Shown here piece by piece: positions 24,299 to 35,600 of a DNA stretch of 64,000 bases. The notes under the pieces are model-generated. The model ran no database searches and was not told the DNA's origin. It worked only from the letters and a program-made list of their open reading frames with translations. This stretch comes from Timema cristinae. Lineage: Eukaryota > Arthropoda > Insecta > Phasmatodea > Timematidae. Numbering within the stretch: position 1 is the first letter of the stretch; every line of letters starts with the position of its first letter. The stretch is taken from positions 122,604,605 through 122,668,604 of the forward strand of contig JBCFYV010000012.1 of assembly GCA_039000515.1 (NCBI GenBank), written 5' to 3'. A program made the position numbers and the translations under genes.

Positions 24299-25520
24299 GT
24301 TGCCGAAAGGTGAAAACCCCCTCAGAAATTTCTCCGTCACATCGGGGTGTAAGGGCTTTGTACTTTGTTGCGTGTTTCTCGGTTTTTTCTCTCCTCTCGT
24401 TTTTCGCCTGGGAAGCGATGGGCCTAGGACGTGTTTGGACGCGAGCCAAACCCCCCCCCCCCCCTACCCCCACCCTCTACGGAGGTGGACGGTGTTTAGA
24501 AGGAAGGAAACAAAAAGGCAATAGGAGGCTGAGGTTTTTTTCCGAGATCGTCAATCTCACACAAGGTGGTATTAGAGACATCCTGGCTCGGCTTTTCCTC
24601 TTCGGGGGATTATTTAGACTGGCACGATCTTGTGTTTGTGTGTGTGTGACGTAGTTTCAGATCTGGGAAGATAGAATAACTCATTCAGACGAGGAAAATG
24701 TCGTTTCCAAGAACTGTTTTTCAGCTCAGAGCCTTATCGGGTATGTCGTGATAGTTCGGTTGGAAAATGATATTTAAAAAATTAATATTTAAGTTATTCA
24801 TAAGATGGTTATATCAACAAACAGCTTATAAATTAACAATAGAGAACAGCCAAAACACCCCAGCCGTTAAATTCATCACTGAGTAAGGTAGGGTTGCCTC
24901 ATGTCCCGGTTTTATATTATAGTTCAGTGTCGCGAAAGACCACTTCAGGACACATGACTGTCACGTTTTTAACACATTTTTTTGTGTGTTGTTATCTTTT
25001 ACTTCGGAATCGGTGATGTAGGAGGTTATTAACATTATTTTTGTCAGGTTGGTATGGATAAGTATAGCACAATTCGAGAAAATTCAGTTTATTCTATAAG
25101 TTTAGATATTACATTCTCTTTGGATTTGTTAGTCATTACGTCATTGTGAGAGTGTAAGTATAAATGTAAGGATATTTTTGTTTCATGGTTCTGGAATTTA
25201 TTTATATATTAAACTAACCCCCTTCCCCGTAAAAATATTGTAAGGAATCCTGTAAAACAAAGCTTTAAATCATCCATCATGTCAATATAAAAACAAAACT
25301 ATTTGTTTACTTATTATTTTGAAAATACAGTCCTACCATCATTGCATAGCCGCCTCCATCTTTTTATCCTCCCTCCTATTTTAATCTCATTCCTCTTTCC
25401 TCACCCCTACCCCCCACCCCCTCCACCAACCCCACTTTCCCTTAAACACCTTTTTTTTTCCAACGACTATATAATATACTATCGACATTTTTATGAGGAA
25501 TAAATTAAATTTTCAAAATT
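24299..25520. other. unassigned DNA
   Basis: Begins with a less AT-rich stretch holding a C run at about 24451-24464, then AT-rich DNA. No gene recognised. Confidence 0.35.
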
Positions 25521-25672
25521 AAATATAGCCTATGTTACTCGCTGACAATATAGCTTTATATTGGTGAAAGAATTTTTAAAATAGGTCCAGTAGTTTTTGA
25601 GTTTATCCATTACAAACAAAAAAACAAAAAATCAAATCTTTCCTCTTTATAATATTAGAATAGATTAAATTT
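25521..25672 (+). mobile_element. LINE 3' end (untranslated tail)
   Basis: TAGCCTATGTTACTCGCTGA, then GGTGAAAGAATTTTTAAAAT, GGTCCAGTAGTTTTTGAG and CTTTATAATATTAGAATAGA. This ordered set is familiar from the 3' ends of widespread insect non-LTR elements. The clade is not assigned and the ORF is absent (5' truncated). Confidence 0.6.
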
Positions 25673-26351
25673 AAAGTGTTAAAATCTAAACATTCTGAAA
25701 AGACATTGCAATATGAAGGAGAGAAAATCTTATCGCAAATATGAGTAAACTTTTAACTTTTTTTTATAATTAATTATTAATGCTGCCATTTTATTTTTGT
25801 AATATTTATAAGGAAGTTATATAATGTGTCATAAAATTGTGTTGGGTTGCCCTAAAAAAAATCTGGCAGCCCTAATAAGAGGAAACCTCAAATTTTTCGG
25901 CAAAGCTATGAAGTGACTGTTAGCTCACTTAGCAGTTAAGGTGTCAGATTTTTTTTCTCTGTTTAAAATTACAAATTTTCTATGGACATATTATTGTGTG
26001 GTCAATTAAAATAAAATTATAAGAAGTCAATGAACATATTTTGATGGTGGGCAAGAGAGTTTTGAGAAGGGGAGGGGGGGAAGACTTAAACCCGTTTTAG
26101 ATATTTTCTTTTAGTTAACAACTATGAGATGCTCACTAAGGTATTAATTAGAGCGAATTAGCTATAAGTAGACAAGTAAAAGTGAATAGTTACAGGACAT
26201 CAGCATTTAATGACGTCCTTTTCTGTAGTATCTACTGTAAGCACTTCAAGGTGTTAATGTTAAGGACACGAGGAAATGTCAATGTTTATATAGTTTTATA
26301 GCAAAACTTGTTTAGATCAAAGTAAACCAAATATTGCTCCAGTAGAAAAAT
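25673..26351. other. unassigned AT-rich DNA
   Basis: No gene or assignable repeat seen. Confidence 0.35.
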
Positions 26352-26530
26352 AGAATTTAATTTTTTACACAAGGTGATATCAACAGTTGTTGAATATCTG
26401 TCATGAGCATAGAGACATTAGACGAGAAACTTTTTAAATTAAGATAAAAAGATGTCATGAAATTCCATGACACCGTTGACTGATGTTCAACAACTGTTGA
26501 TATCACCGTGTGTAGAAAATTAAACTCTAG
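26352..26530. mobile_element. MITE with long terminal inverted repeats
   Basis: The left end, TTTACACAAGGTGATATCAA then CAGTTGTTGAATATC, is matched in reverse complement by the right end, which contains GTTCAACAACTGTTGATATC then ACCGTGTGTAG. The arms run about 45 bp with few mismatches around an 85-bp core. Flanking TA dinucleotides would fit a Tc1/mariner-type insertion. No coding capacity. Confidence 0.75.
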
Positions 26531-26589
26531 GTTATAAAAATTGCAAAAATACCACACATCCTTTCCGTGGAGGCTCTTTCTATGTCCCA

Positions 26590-26707
26590 GTTATATGAGT
26601 ATGATGGTGATAGTGAGTATGAGAGAGATATTATGAGGGTGATATTGAGTATTATAGTGATAGTATGAGGGTGATAGTGAGTATGAGGGCGATAGGGAGT
26701 ATGAGGC
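26590..26707. repeat. degenerate GAGTATGAGGGTGATA repeat
   Basis: About six imperfect copies of a roughly 16-20-bp unit. Confidence 0.7.
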
Positions 26708-26801
26708 TATGAAACCAATGAAAACACTCAAACCTAGCTTAAGCCTAAATTACCAAACCCTGGCTACCGTTGGGATAATTGCCCTTTCTGGAAAAAAAAA
26801 A

Positions 26802-26889
26802 TACCTAAGGTACCAGCTGGTAATCGAACCTTGAACCTCTGGGCTAGAAGCTAGGTGCTATGACCCTTAAACCACGGGGACGGTTACCC
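26802..26889 (-). mobile_element. tRNA-like SINE remnant
   Basis: On the minus strand there is CCGTGGTTTAAGGGTCATAG, then CAAGGTTCGATTACCAG, an A and B box pair at normal spacing. The 3' part does not match families A-C. Confidence 0.5.
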
Positions 26890-27549
26890 AAGAGATGGTT
26901 TGAAATAAGTCGTAAAAAGGGCAGTGTGTGCCATTTTTGTATTATTTTTATTTGTTTAACTTCACAAAGAAATAATTTGAAAACATGCGTCGTGATAGTA
27001 ATCTAAAAATTATGTTTATTTACCAGAAAATAAAATATATCAATTTATCAGTGTCTCAAGTTTGTGTCGCACAGCATTGTGGGCCAACATATATTTCTGC
27101 TATCGTGTGAATTACTGCTCAACCTGAGCAGATTCTCCTCTAAATATTTGGCGAGCGTGTGAAATCACCCTTTAAGCCACGCGATCACTGATACGGATTT
27201 TGTGAGTACTGATCCAGTTTCTAAATTCCCCTCCCTCCTCCTAATCCTCGGGAGAAATAGTTTCAGACTCTGATAGTCGGTTCTGGCTGTAAAATACTAG
27301 ATCAAAAGTAAATAGCCTCGAGTGTAACGTATCAGTGAATATCCCGAGCCCCAGCACCTCCCCACAATCACATCGAGGTAGGAGGGGTAGAGGGGGTCTT
27401 GAGGGGATATCCCCGTATCAAAGATTCCTTCATCGCATCGGGAATCGATTACCGTGATCGACTTTGACTGTGACTGAGTTTGGCTCTGGAGGATTGCAAG
27501 AACGATCTATCACTGGCAGCGCTGACACTAGGCTTCTGCTTCAATACGC
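26890..27549. other. unassigned DNA
   Basis: A further worn tRNA-like trace (minus strand) may lie at 27130-27200. Otherwise nothing recognised. Confidence 0.3.
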
Positions 27550-29531
27550 TTATACACTCTCTTCCTTAGTGCCTCTCTCTTCCTTAGTGCCTCTCTCCAC
27601 CAGTGCATCTCTCTCTACCTTAGTGCCTCTCTCTACCTTAGTGCCTCTCTCCTTAGTGCCTCTCTCCACTAGTGCCTCTCTCTCTCCCTTAGTGCCTCTC
27701 CTCCCTTAGGTCCTCTCTCTCCCTTAGTGCCTCTCTCTCCCTTAGTGCCTCTCTCTCCACTAGTGCATCTCTCCACTAGTGCCTCTCTCTCCCTTAGTGC
27801 CTCTCCCTCCCTTAGTGCCTCTCTCCACTAGTGCCTCTCTCTCCCTTAGTGCCCTCTCTCCCTTAGTGCCTCTCTCTCCCTTAGTGCCTCTTTCTCCCTT
27901 AGTGCCTCTTTCTCCCTTAGTGCCTCTCTCCACTAGTGCCTCTCTCTCCCTTAGTGCCTCTCTCCCCCTTAGTGCCTCTCTCTCCACTAGTGCATCTCTC
28001 TCCCTTAGTGCCTCTCCCTCCCTTAGTGCCTTTCTACCTTAGTGCCTCTCTCTACCCTTAGTGCCTCTCTCTACCTTAGTGCCTCTCTCTAACTTAGTGC
28101 CTCTCTCTACCTTAGTGCCTCTCTCCACCAGTGCCTCTCTCTACCTTAGTGCCTCTCTCTCCCTTAGTGCCTCTCTCTCCCTTAGTGCCTCTCTCTCCCT
28201 TAGTGCCTCTCTCTCCCTTAGTGCCTCTCTCTCCTTAGTGCCTCTCTCCACTAGTGCCTCTCTCTCCCTTAGTGCCTCTCTCTCCCTTAGTGCCTCTCTC
28301 CCCTTAGTGCCTCTCTCCCCTTAGTGCCTCTCTCCACTAGTGCCTCTCTCCACTAGTGCCTCTCTCCACTAGTGCCTCTCTCTCCCTTAGTGCCTCTCTC
28401 CCTTAGTGCCTCTCTCCCTTAGTGCCTCTCTCTCCACTAGTGCATCTCTCTCCACTAGTGCCTCTTTCTCCCTTAGTGCCTCTCTCCACTAGTGCCTCTC
28501 TCCACTAGTGCCTCTATCTCCCTTAGTGCCTCTCTCTCCACTAGTGCCTCTCTCTCCCTTAGTGCCTCTCCCTCCCTTAGTGCCTCTCTCCACTAGTGCC
28601 TCTCTCCACTAGTGCCTCTCTCTCCCTTAGTGCCTCTCTCCACCAGTGCCTCTCTCTACCTTAGTGCTTCTCTCTACCTTAGTGCCTCTCTCTCCCTTAG
28701 TGCCTCTCCCTCCCTTAGTGCCTCTCTCTCCCTTAGTGGCTCTCTCTCCCTTAGTCCCTCTCTCCCCTTAGTGCCTCTCTCCACTAGTGCCTCTCTCTCC
28801 CTTAGTGCCTCTCTCTCCCTTAGTGCCTCTCTCTCCCTTAGTGCCTCTCTCTCCCTTAGTGCCGCTCTCCACTAGTGCCTCTCTACCTTAGTGCCTCTTT
28901 ACCTTAGTGCCTCTCTCCCTTAGTGCCTCTCTCCCTTAGTGCCTCTCTCCCTTAGTGCCTCTCTACCTTAGTGCCTCTCTCTCCCTTAGTGACTCTCTCC
29001 CTTAGTGCCTCTCTCTCCCTTAGTGCCTCTCTCTCCCTTAGTGCCTCTCCCTCCCTTAGTGCCTCTCTCTCCCTTAGTGCTTCTCTCTCCCTTAGTGCCT
29101 CTCCCTCCCTTAGTGCCTCTCTCTCCCTTGGTGCCTCTTTCTCCCTTAGTGCCTCTCTCTCCCTTAGTGCCCCTCCCTCCCTTAGTGCCTCTCTCTCCCT
29201 TAGTGCCGCTCTCCACTAGTGCCTCTCTACCTTAGTGCCTCTTTACCTTAGTGCCTCTCTCCCTTAGTGCCTCTCTCTCCCTTAGTGACTCTCTCTCCCT
29301 TAGTGACTCTCTCCCTTAGTGCCTCTCCTCCCTTAGTGCCTCTCTCTCCCTTAGTGCCTCCCTCCACTAGTGCCTCTCTCTCCCTTAGTGCCTCCCTCCA
29401 CTAGTGCCTCTCTACCTTAGTGCCTCTCTCTCCCTTAGTGACTCTCTCTCCCTTAGTGCCTCTCTCCCTTAGTGCCTCTCTCTCCCTTAGTGACTCTCTC
29501 CCTTAGTGCCTCTCTCTCCCTTAGTGCCTGT
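27550..29531. repeat. satellite, 18-bp unit, about 110 copies
   Basis: Unit AGTGCCTCTCTCTCCCTT, with 16-bp and other length variants and three sequence types (CTCCCTTAGTG, CTCCACTAGTG, CTACCTTAGTG). A longer motif starting GCCGCTCTCCACTAGTGCC recurs at 28861 and 29205, indicating higher-order duplication. The right end abuts a LINE remnant. Confidence 0.95.
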
Positions 29532-29532
29532 C

Positions 29533-29840
29533 TCTTTGTTGAGTACATGAGATAGAAGAGGAAGCAAGGGTGAGATGGTATGGTCATGTAATGAGAATGA
29601 AAAAAGAGATGAGGCCAAAGAAATGTTGGAGATTAAGTATGTAGGGAAAAAAAGAATGCAATCGAGGCCAAGAAAGAGATTGGAGGAACAGAAAATATAA
29701 AATGACCAATTGGGAGGAGAATAAGGGAAGCATTTGAAGGAGGAAGAGTGGTGGAGGAATAGAGGAAGATGGAGGTGTTTTAATAGTAAACCGACTCCGG
29801 CACAGGCTGGAAGTATTTGATGATGATGATGATGACGATT
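29533..29840 (+). pseudogene. LINE ORF C-terminus with (GAT)n tail
   Basis: Plus-strand translation gives EARVRWYGHVMRMKKEMRPK, then SRPRKRLEEQ and, after a frame change, WRNRGRWRCFNSKPTPAQAG, followed by TGA stops and a (GAT)n tract at about 29818-29838. This is the standard C-terminal order of many arthropod LINE proteins (RWYGHVMRM, GRPRxRW, DRDRWRCF, PTPAQAG). Internal stops and a frameshift make it non-functional. Confidence 0.78.
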
Positions 29841-31054
29841 TTTGTCAAATACTCCAAGTTAACTTTATTAATGATCCCACGTTGTTTTACTCACCTCATT
29901 CGAGGCTCTTAATGCGACTTACAAAATATTTCTGGAGATAGTATTGTTTACCTAGGAGCCATTATATTTTCCAGCTATACGTATCAAATCTACCTCTTTC
30001 ACTACAATTTTCTTTGTTTAGGGAAAAAAGGTATCAACAAAACCCTGCTCGCATCCACCACTTACAACCAACCTCGTTTTAAGAAAACTAGTTCTTTGCA
30101 TTTATATCAATAATTTCTTTTGCAATAAACCGAAATTTAATATTCAAAAGTGGGGGGATGGGGGGGGGTGTACGAACTTACGTGATACAAATATAACTTA
30201 CAACGTTGTTCAGTCACCTCTTTAATTAAATATTACTGAAATTTCTACATTTCTTTCTTCTACCATAACCGGCCTTCTATCTCAATACTAGCCAGTTCTT
30301 TTATTTGCACAAAATATCCAGATGATAAAATAATCTAATATGTTGATTATTTACTTAGATAATAATCTAAACAGTTAAAAAAACTTCAGACTTGAAATAT
30401 GAATTAAATAGGTAATTAAACTAATTAATTAGTAGATTTAAATAAATATTTTAACCTAAATAACTTTTTTTCTGTTTATAAATTTTGATACAAAGTTTGA
30501 CCATTAATTAGATGTAGGATGAGAGTGAAAATGAGGAAATGCATCCGCATTAGCTTGTGGAGGAATGTTTAAAAAACGTGTAATCCAATACAAGACGCAC
30601 TAAACCATGTGATCACAGGCATGGTTATTAACAAATTCTATTCAAATTTTACTTGCTTGGGCATAACTGCTCTTGTGATTATTGAATGTAATATAAAAGT
30701 ACAGCGGTGTGGGTAAAATGGGTTTTATGTGAGTTTAGAAAATAATGGGTCACCTACCAAACCGTCAGTTTTTTTAGGAATGCCAGAAACTCTGGAAACG
30801 TGTGTGTTTGTGATTTATATTCAATGTGGAATATAACTTATCACTTGTATTATCTATAACTTTATGGATTCGCGTGCTTTTTACTTTTGAAATGAACCAC
30901 AAAACAGAAATCAAATAAAAAGCTTAGAGCGAACTTTGTACAATAAAAACACCATAAAAAAATGGAATGGTAAATATTTCATAAGTAAGTACCGTAGTTT
31001 ACCATGGCAGACACGCTACAACATGACTGAGGTTATGTTTATATCAAGCGCTTA
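29841..31054. other. unassigned DNA with a family B trace
   Basis: A strongly worn minus-strand family B copy may span about 30520-30625 (GCATCCGCATTAGCTTGTGG, then CTAAACCATGTGATCAC). No gene recognised. Confidence 0.35.
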
Positions 31055-31275
31055 AGTGACCACATAGACAAATGCGTCACTCTTGCAATAGAATAGACTG
31101 TCGATAGAGGGGGATCGGGTTTCGATCCCGGTCGGGTGAACTGAGGATGGTTTTTACCCTCTCCTTCCACGCGTACACTTCCTATAAATGCAACCTTCCT
31201 TATACTCAACACATTAGATTAATAAGTACTGTACATGGGTATACAAACTGAACGGGTAGTAAGATGCTAGGATAT
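31055..31275 (+). mobile_element. SINE family B
   Basis: Head GTGACCACATAGACAAATGC, then GATCGGGTTTCGATCCCGG. Body GAACTGAGGATGGTTTTTAC. Tail AAACTGAACGGGTAGTAAG. Confidence 0.75.
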
Positions 31276-31462
31276 AAAACAATAGTGGTATTACATTTGT
31301 AAATACAAAGTAGCCGGAATAAGTGATTAATCAAAGATTAATTTAAAATATAATTATTTGTCGAAATTTGATTAACATTTGTGGCGAGGTGAAGGTAATT
31401 TCCATTAAGGCTGTACTAACATCGGTGGTCACGCAGTATAAGTCATCAACATCACAATAAAA

Positions 31463-31715
31463 CCGCTTCGGTATACGAATTGTATGTATACGTCATTCTT
31501 GCAATCCACTAATCTTCCGATGAAGGGGATATCTGGGTTCGAATCCCGGTCAGGTGTAATAAGGGTGTTTCTTCTAAAATTGTTTTCCAATCTTCCTCCA
31601 CAAAAACGACGGTACTCTTCCTTTAAACTGAACTTTCCTCAACAATAAACATTAGAGTAATTAGTATATAAGTGTATACTCTGAAAGATTACTAAGACGT
31701 GGTGATAAATAATAT
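31463..31715 (+). mobile_element. SINE family B, diverged
   Basis: B-box region GGGTTCGAATCCCGGTCAGG, body TAATAAGGGTGTTTCTTC, tail ACTCTGAAAGATTACTAAG then ACGTGGTG. The head is worn. Confidence 0.65.
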
Positions 31716-31767
31716 GAAGGCGGGAGAGGTAGTTCCGTTCTAAACTTAGGAGATGGGATATTACGAG

Positions 31768-31830
31768 GAGAGATAACTCCAGTCCAGTCTATTGCGGGAG
31801 TGACGCCTTGAACAATTCGACCATCGAAAT
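31768..31830 (-). mobile_element. SINE family B head fragment
   Basis: CAGTCTATTGCGGGAGTGAC, then CCTTGAACAATTCGACCATC is the head segment in minus orientation. The body and tail are absent. Confidence 0.5.
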
Positions 31831-31880
31831 AGGCAGCCAGGTTTTTCCCATCTTTGGAATCGTGCCACTTATGTGATTAT

Positions 31881-32287
31881 ACAGTAGCTGACTCTTTCAG
31901 GAACATGGAACATGATATACTATAGCTGACTCTTTCAGGAACACGGAACATGATATACTATAGCTGACTCTTTCAGGAACACGGAACATGATATACCATA
32001 GCTGACTCTTCCAGGAACACGGAATATGATATACTATAGCTGACTCTTTCAGGAACACGGAACATGATATACCATAGCTGACTCTTTCAGGAACACGGAA
32101 CATGATATACCATAGCTGACTCTTCCAGGAACATGGAACATGATATACCATAACAGACTCTTCCATGAACATGGAACATTATATACTATAGCTGACTCTT
32201 TCAGGAACATGGAACATGATATACCATAGCTGACTCTTTCAGGAACACGGAACATGATTACCATAGCTGACTCTTCAGGAACACGGA
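31881..32287. repeat. satellite, 38-bp unit, about 10.5 copies
   Basis: Unit ACTCTTTCAGGAACACGGAA, then CATGATATACTATAGCTG. Period 38 (ACTCT at 31891 and 31929). Confidence 0.94.
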
Positions 32288-32544
32288 GAAGTCACGCTAT
32301 ATATCCGCTTCTCCATGCTATAATAAAGATGAGCAGTTTCCGGGTCAGTAATGATAGCAATGGCTGTAATAACTTCCCCTTCCATCGCATGGAGAGATAA
32401 GGACGGGTCGGCTACGCCCATGCCGTGCAGATACTGCCCGCAATACACCCACAGAATGACACAATACTCCTGTGTCTACATGACACGCTGGTGTTACAAA
32501 ACAGAAGAGGTTTATAACATTTAGTCGGTGGTTTCAGGGTCTGT

Positions 32545-32680
32545 CGCGTTATTCTGGTATTCGACTGGATTGACAGTCACTGGGAGAGGCTGGTTCGAAT
32601 CCCGGTCGGGTGTACTGAGGGTGCTTCCTAGATGGTTTCTCTTAATCATTTCATGCAAACACGGGTGCATCAGGTATGAG
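32545..32680 (+). mobile_element. SINE family B, tail replaced by satellite
   Basis: GGTTCGAATCCCGGTCGGGT, then GTACTGAGGGTGCTTCC and GCAAACACGGGTGCATCAG. It runs directly into the edge monomers of the 42-bp satellite. Confidence 0.7.
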
Positions 32681-35600
32681 TAGTCTTCAAGGTCAGTATA
32701 TTATGTTCTTGATATGAGCACTTTCCAAATTTGGTATATTGCGTACTAGAGATAGGTACTCTCCAAGGTCACTTTATTATATAAGTACTGGATCAAGGTA
32801 CTCTCCAAGGTTACTTTATTATATAAGTACTGGATCAAGGTACTCTCCAAGGTCACTTTATTATATAAGTACTGGATCAAGGTACTCTCCAAGGTCACTT
32901 TATTATATAAGTATTGGATCAATGTATTCTCCAAGGTCACTTTATTATATAAGTACTTGATCAAGGTACTCTCCAAGGTCACTTTATTATATAAGTACTG
33001 GATCAAGGTACTCTCCAAGGTCACTTTATTATATAAGTACTGGATCAAGGTACTCTCCAAGGTCACTTTATTATATAAGTACTTGATCAAGGTACTCTCC
33101 AAGGTCACTTTATTATATAAGTACTGGATCAAGGTACTCTCCAAGGTCATTTTATTATATAAGTACTTGATCAAGGTACTCTCCAAGGTCACTTTATTAT
33201 ATAAGTACTGGATCAAGGTACTCTCCAAGGTCACTTTATTATATAAGTACTGGATCAAGGTACTCTCCAAGGTCACTTTATTATATAAGTACTGGATCAA
33301 GGTACTCTCCAAGGTCACTTTATTATATAAGTACTGGATCAAGGTACTCTCCAAGGTCACTTTATTATATAAGTACTGGATCAAGGTACTCTCCAAGGTC
33401 ACTTTATTATATAAGTATTGGATCAAGGTATTCTCCAAGGTCACTTTATTATATAAGTACTTGATCAAGGTACTCTCCAAGGTCACTTTATTATATAAGT
33501 ACTGGATCAAGGTACTCTCCAAGGTCACTTTATTATATAAGTACTGGATCAAGGTACTCTCCAAGGTCACTTTATTATATAAGTAATTGATCAAGGTACT
33601 CTCCAAGGTACTTATTATATAAGTATGTTATCTCCAAGGTATTTTATTATATAAGTACTTGATCAAGGTACTCTCCAAGGTCACTTTATTATATAAGTAC
33701 TGATCAAGGTACTCTCCAAGGTCACTTTATTATATAAGTACTGGATCAAGGTACTCTCCAAGGTCACTTTATTATATAAGTACTGGATCAAGGTACTCTC
33801 CAAGGTCACTTATATATAGTACTGCAGTCTTCAGTCCTTTATTATATAAGTACTGGATCAAGGTACTCTCCAAGGTCATTTTATTATAGAAGTACTTGAT
33901 CAAGGTACTCTCCAAGGGCATATATAAAACTGATCAAATACTTAGTCATTATTATAAGTACTGGATCAAGGTACTCTCCAAGGTCACTTTATTATATAAG
34001 TACTTGATCAAGGTACTCTCCAAGGTCACTTTATTATATAAGTACTTGATCAAGGTACTCTCCAAGGTCACTTTATTATATAAGTACTTGATCAAGGTAC
34101 TCTCCAAGGTCACTTTATTATATAAGTACTTGATCAAGGTACTCTCCAAGGTCACTTTATTATATAAGTACTTGATCAAGGTACTCTCCAAGGTCACTTT
34201 ATTATATAAGTACTGGATCAAGGTACTCTCCAAGGTCACTTTATTATATAAGTACTTGATCAAGGTACTCTCCAAGGTCACTTTATTATATAAGTACTGG
34301 ATCAAGGTACTCTCCAAGGTCACTTTATTATATAAGTACTGGATCAAGGTACTCTCCAAGGTCACTTTATTATATAAGTACTGGATCAAGGTACTCTCCA
34401 AGGTCACTTTATTATATAAGTACTTGGATTCAAGGTACTCTCCAAGGTCACTTTATTATATAAGTACTGGATCAAGGTACTCTCCAAGGTCACTTTATTA
34501 TATAAGTACTGGATCAAGGTACTCTCCAAGGTCACTTTATTATATAAGTACTTGGATCAAGGTACTCTCCAAGGTCACTTTATTATATAAGTACTGGATC
34601 AAGGTACTCTCGCCAATAGGTAACATACTTTATTATATAAGTACTGGATCAAGGTACTCTCCAAGGTCACTTTATTATATAGTATTGGAAATCTCAAGGT
34701 ACTTCTTCCAAGGTCACTTTATTATATAAGTACTGGTATCAAGGTACTCTCCAAGGTCACTTTATTATATATAAGTACTTGGATCAAGGTACTCTCCAAG
34801 GTCACTTTATTATATAAGTACTGGATCAAGGTACTCTCCAAGGTCACTTTATTATATAAGTATTGGATCAAGGTACTCTCCAAGGTCACTTTATTATATA
34901 AGTACTGGATCAAGGTACTCTCCAAGGTCACTTTATTATATAAGTACTTGGATCAAGGTACTCTCCAAGGTCACTTTATTATATAAGTACTTGATCAAGG
35001 TACTCTCCAAGGTCACTTTATTATATAGTACTTGATCAAGGTACTCTCCAAGGTCACTTTATTATATAAGTACTGGATCAAGGTACTCTCCAAGGTCACT
35101 TTTATTATATAAGTACTTGGATCAAGGTATCTCCAAGGTCACTTTATTATATAAGTACTTGATCAAGGTACTCTCCAAGGTCACTTTATTATATAAGTAC
35201 TGGATCAAGGTACTCTCCAAGGTCACTTTATTATATAAGTACTGATCAAGGTACTCTCCAAGGTCACTTTATTATATAAGTACTGATCAAGGTACTCTCC
35301 AAGGTCATTTATTATTAAGTACTGATCAGGTACTCTCCAAGGTCATTTATTATAAGTACTGATCAGGTACTCTCCAAGGTCACTTTATTATATAAGTACT
35401 GGATCAAGGTACTCTCCAAGGTCACTTTTATTATATAAGTACTGGAATCAAGGTACTCTCCAAGGTCACTTATTATAAAATTTAGTATTTTATAAGTACT
35501 TGATCAAGGTACTCTCCAAGGTCACTTTATTATATAAGTACTGGATCAAGGTACTCTCCAAGGTCACTTTATTATATAAGTACTTGATCAAGGTACTCTC

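Noticed and set aside
27550..29235. Serine/leucine/proline repeat frames
   Set aside because: Low-complexity translation of the 18-bp CT-rich satellite.
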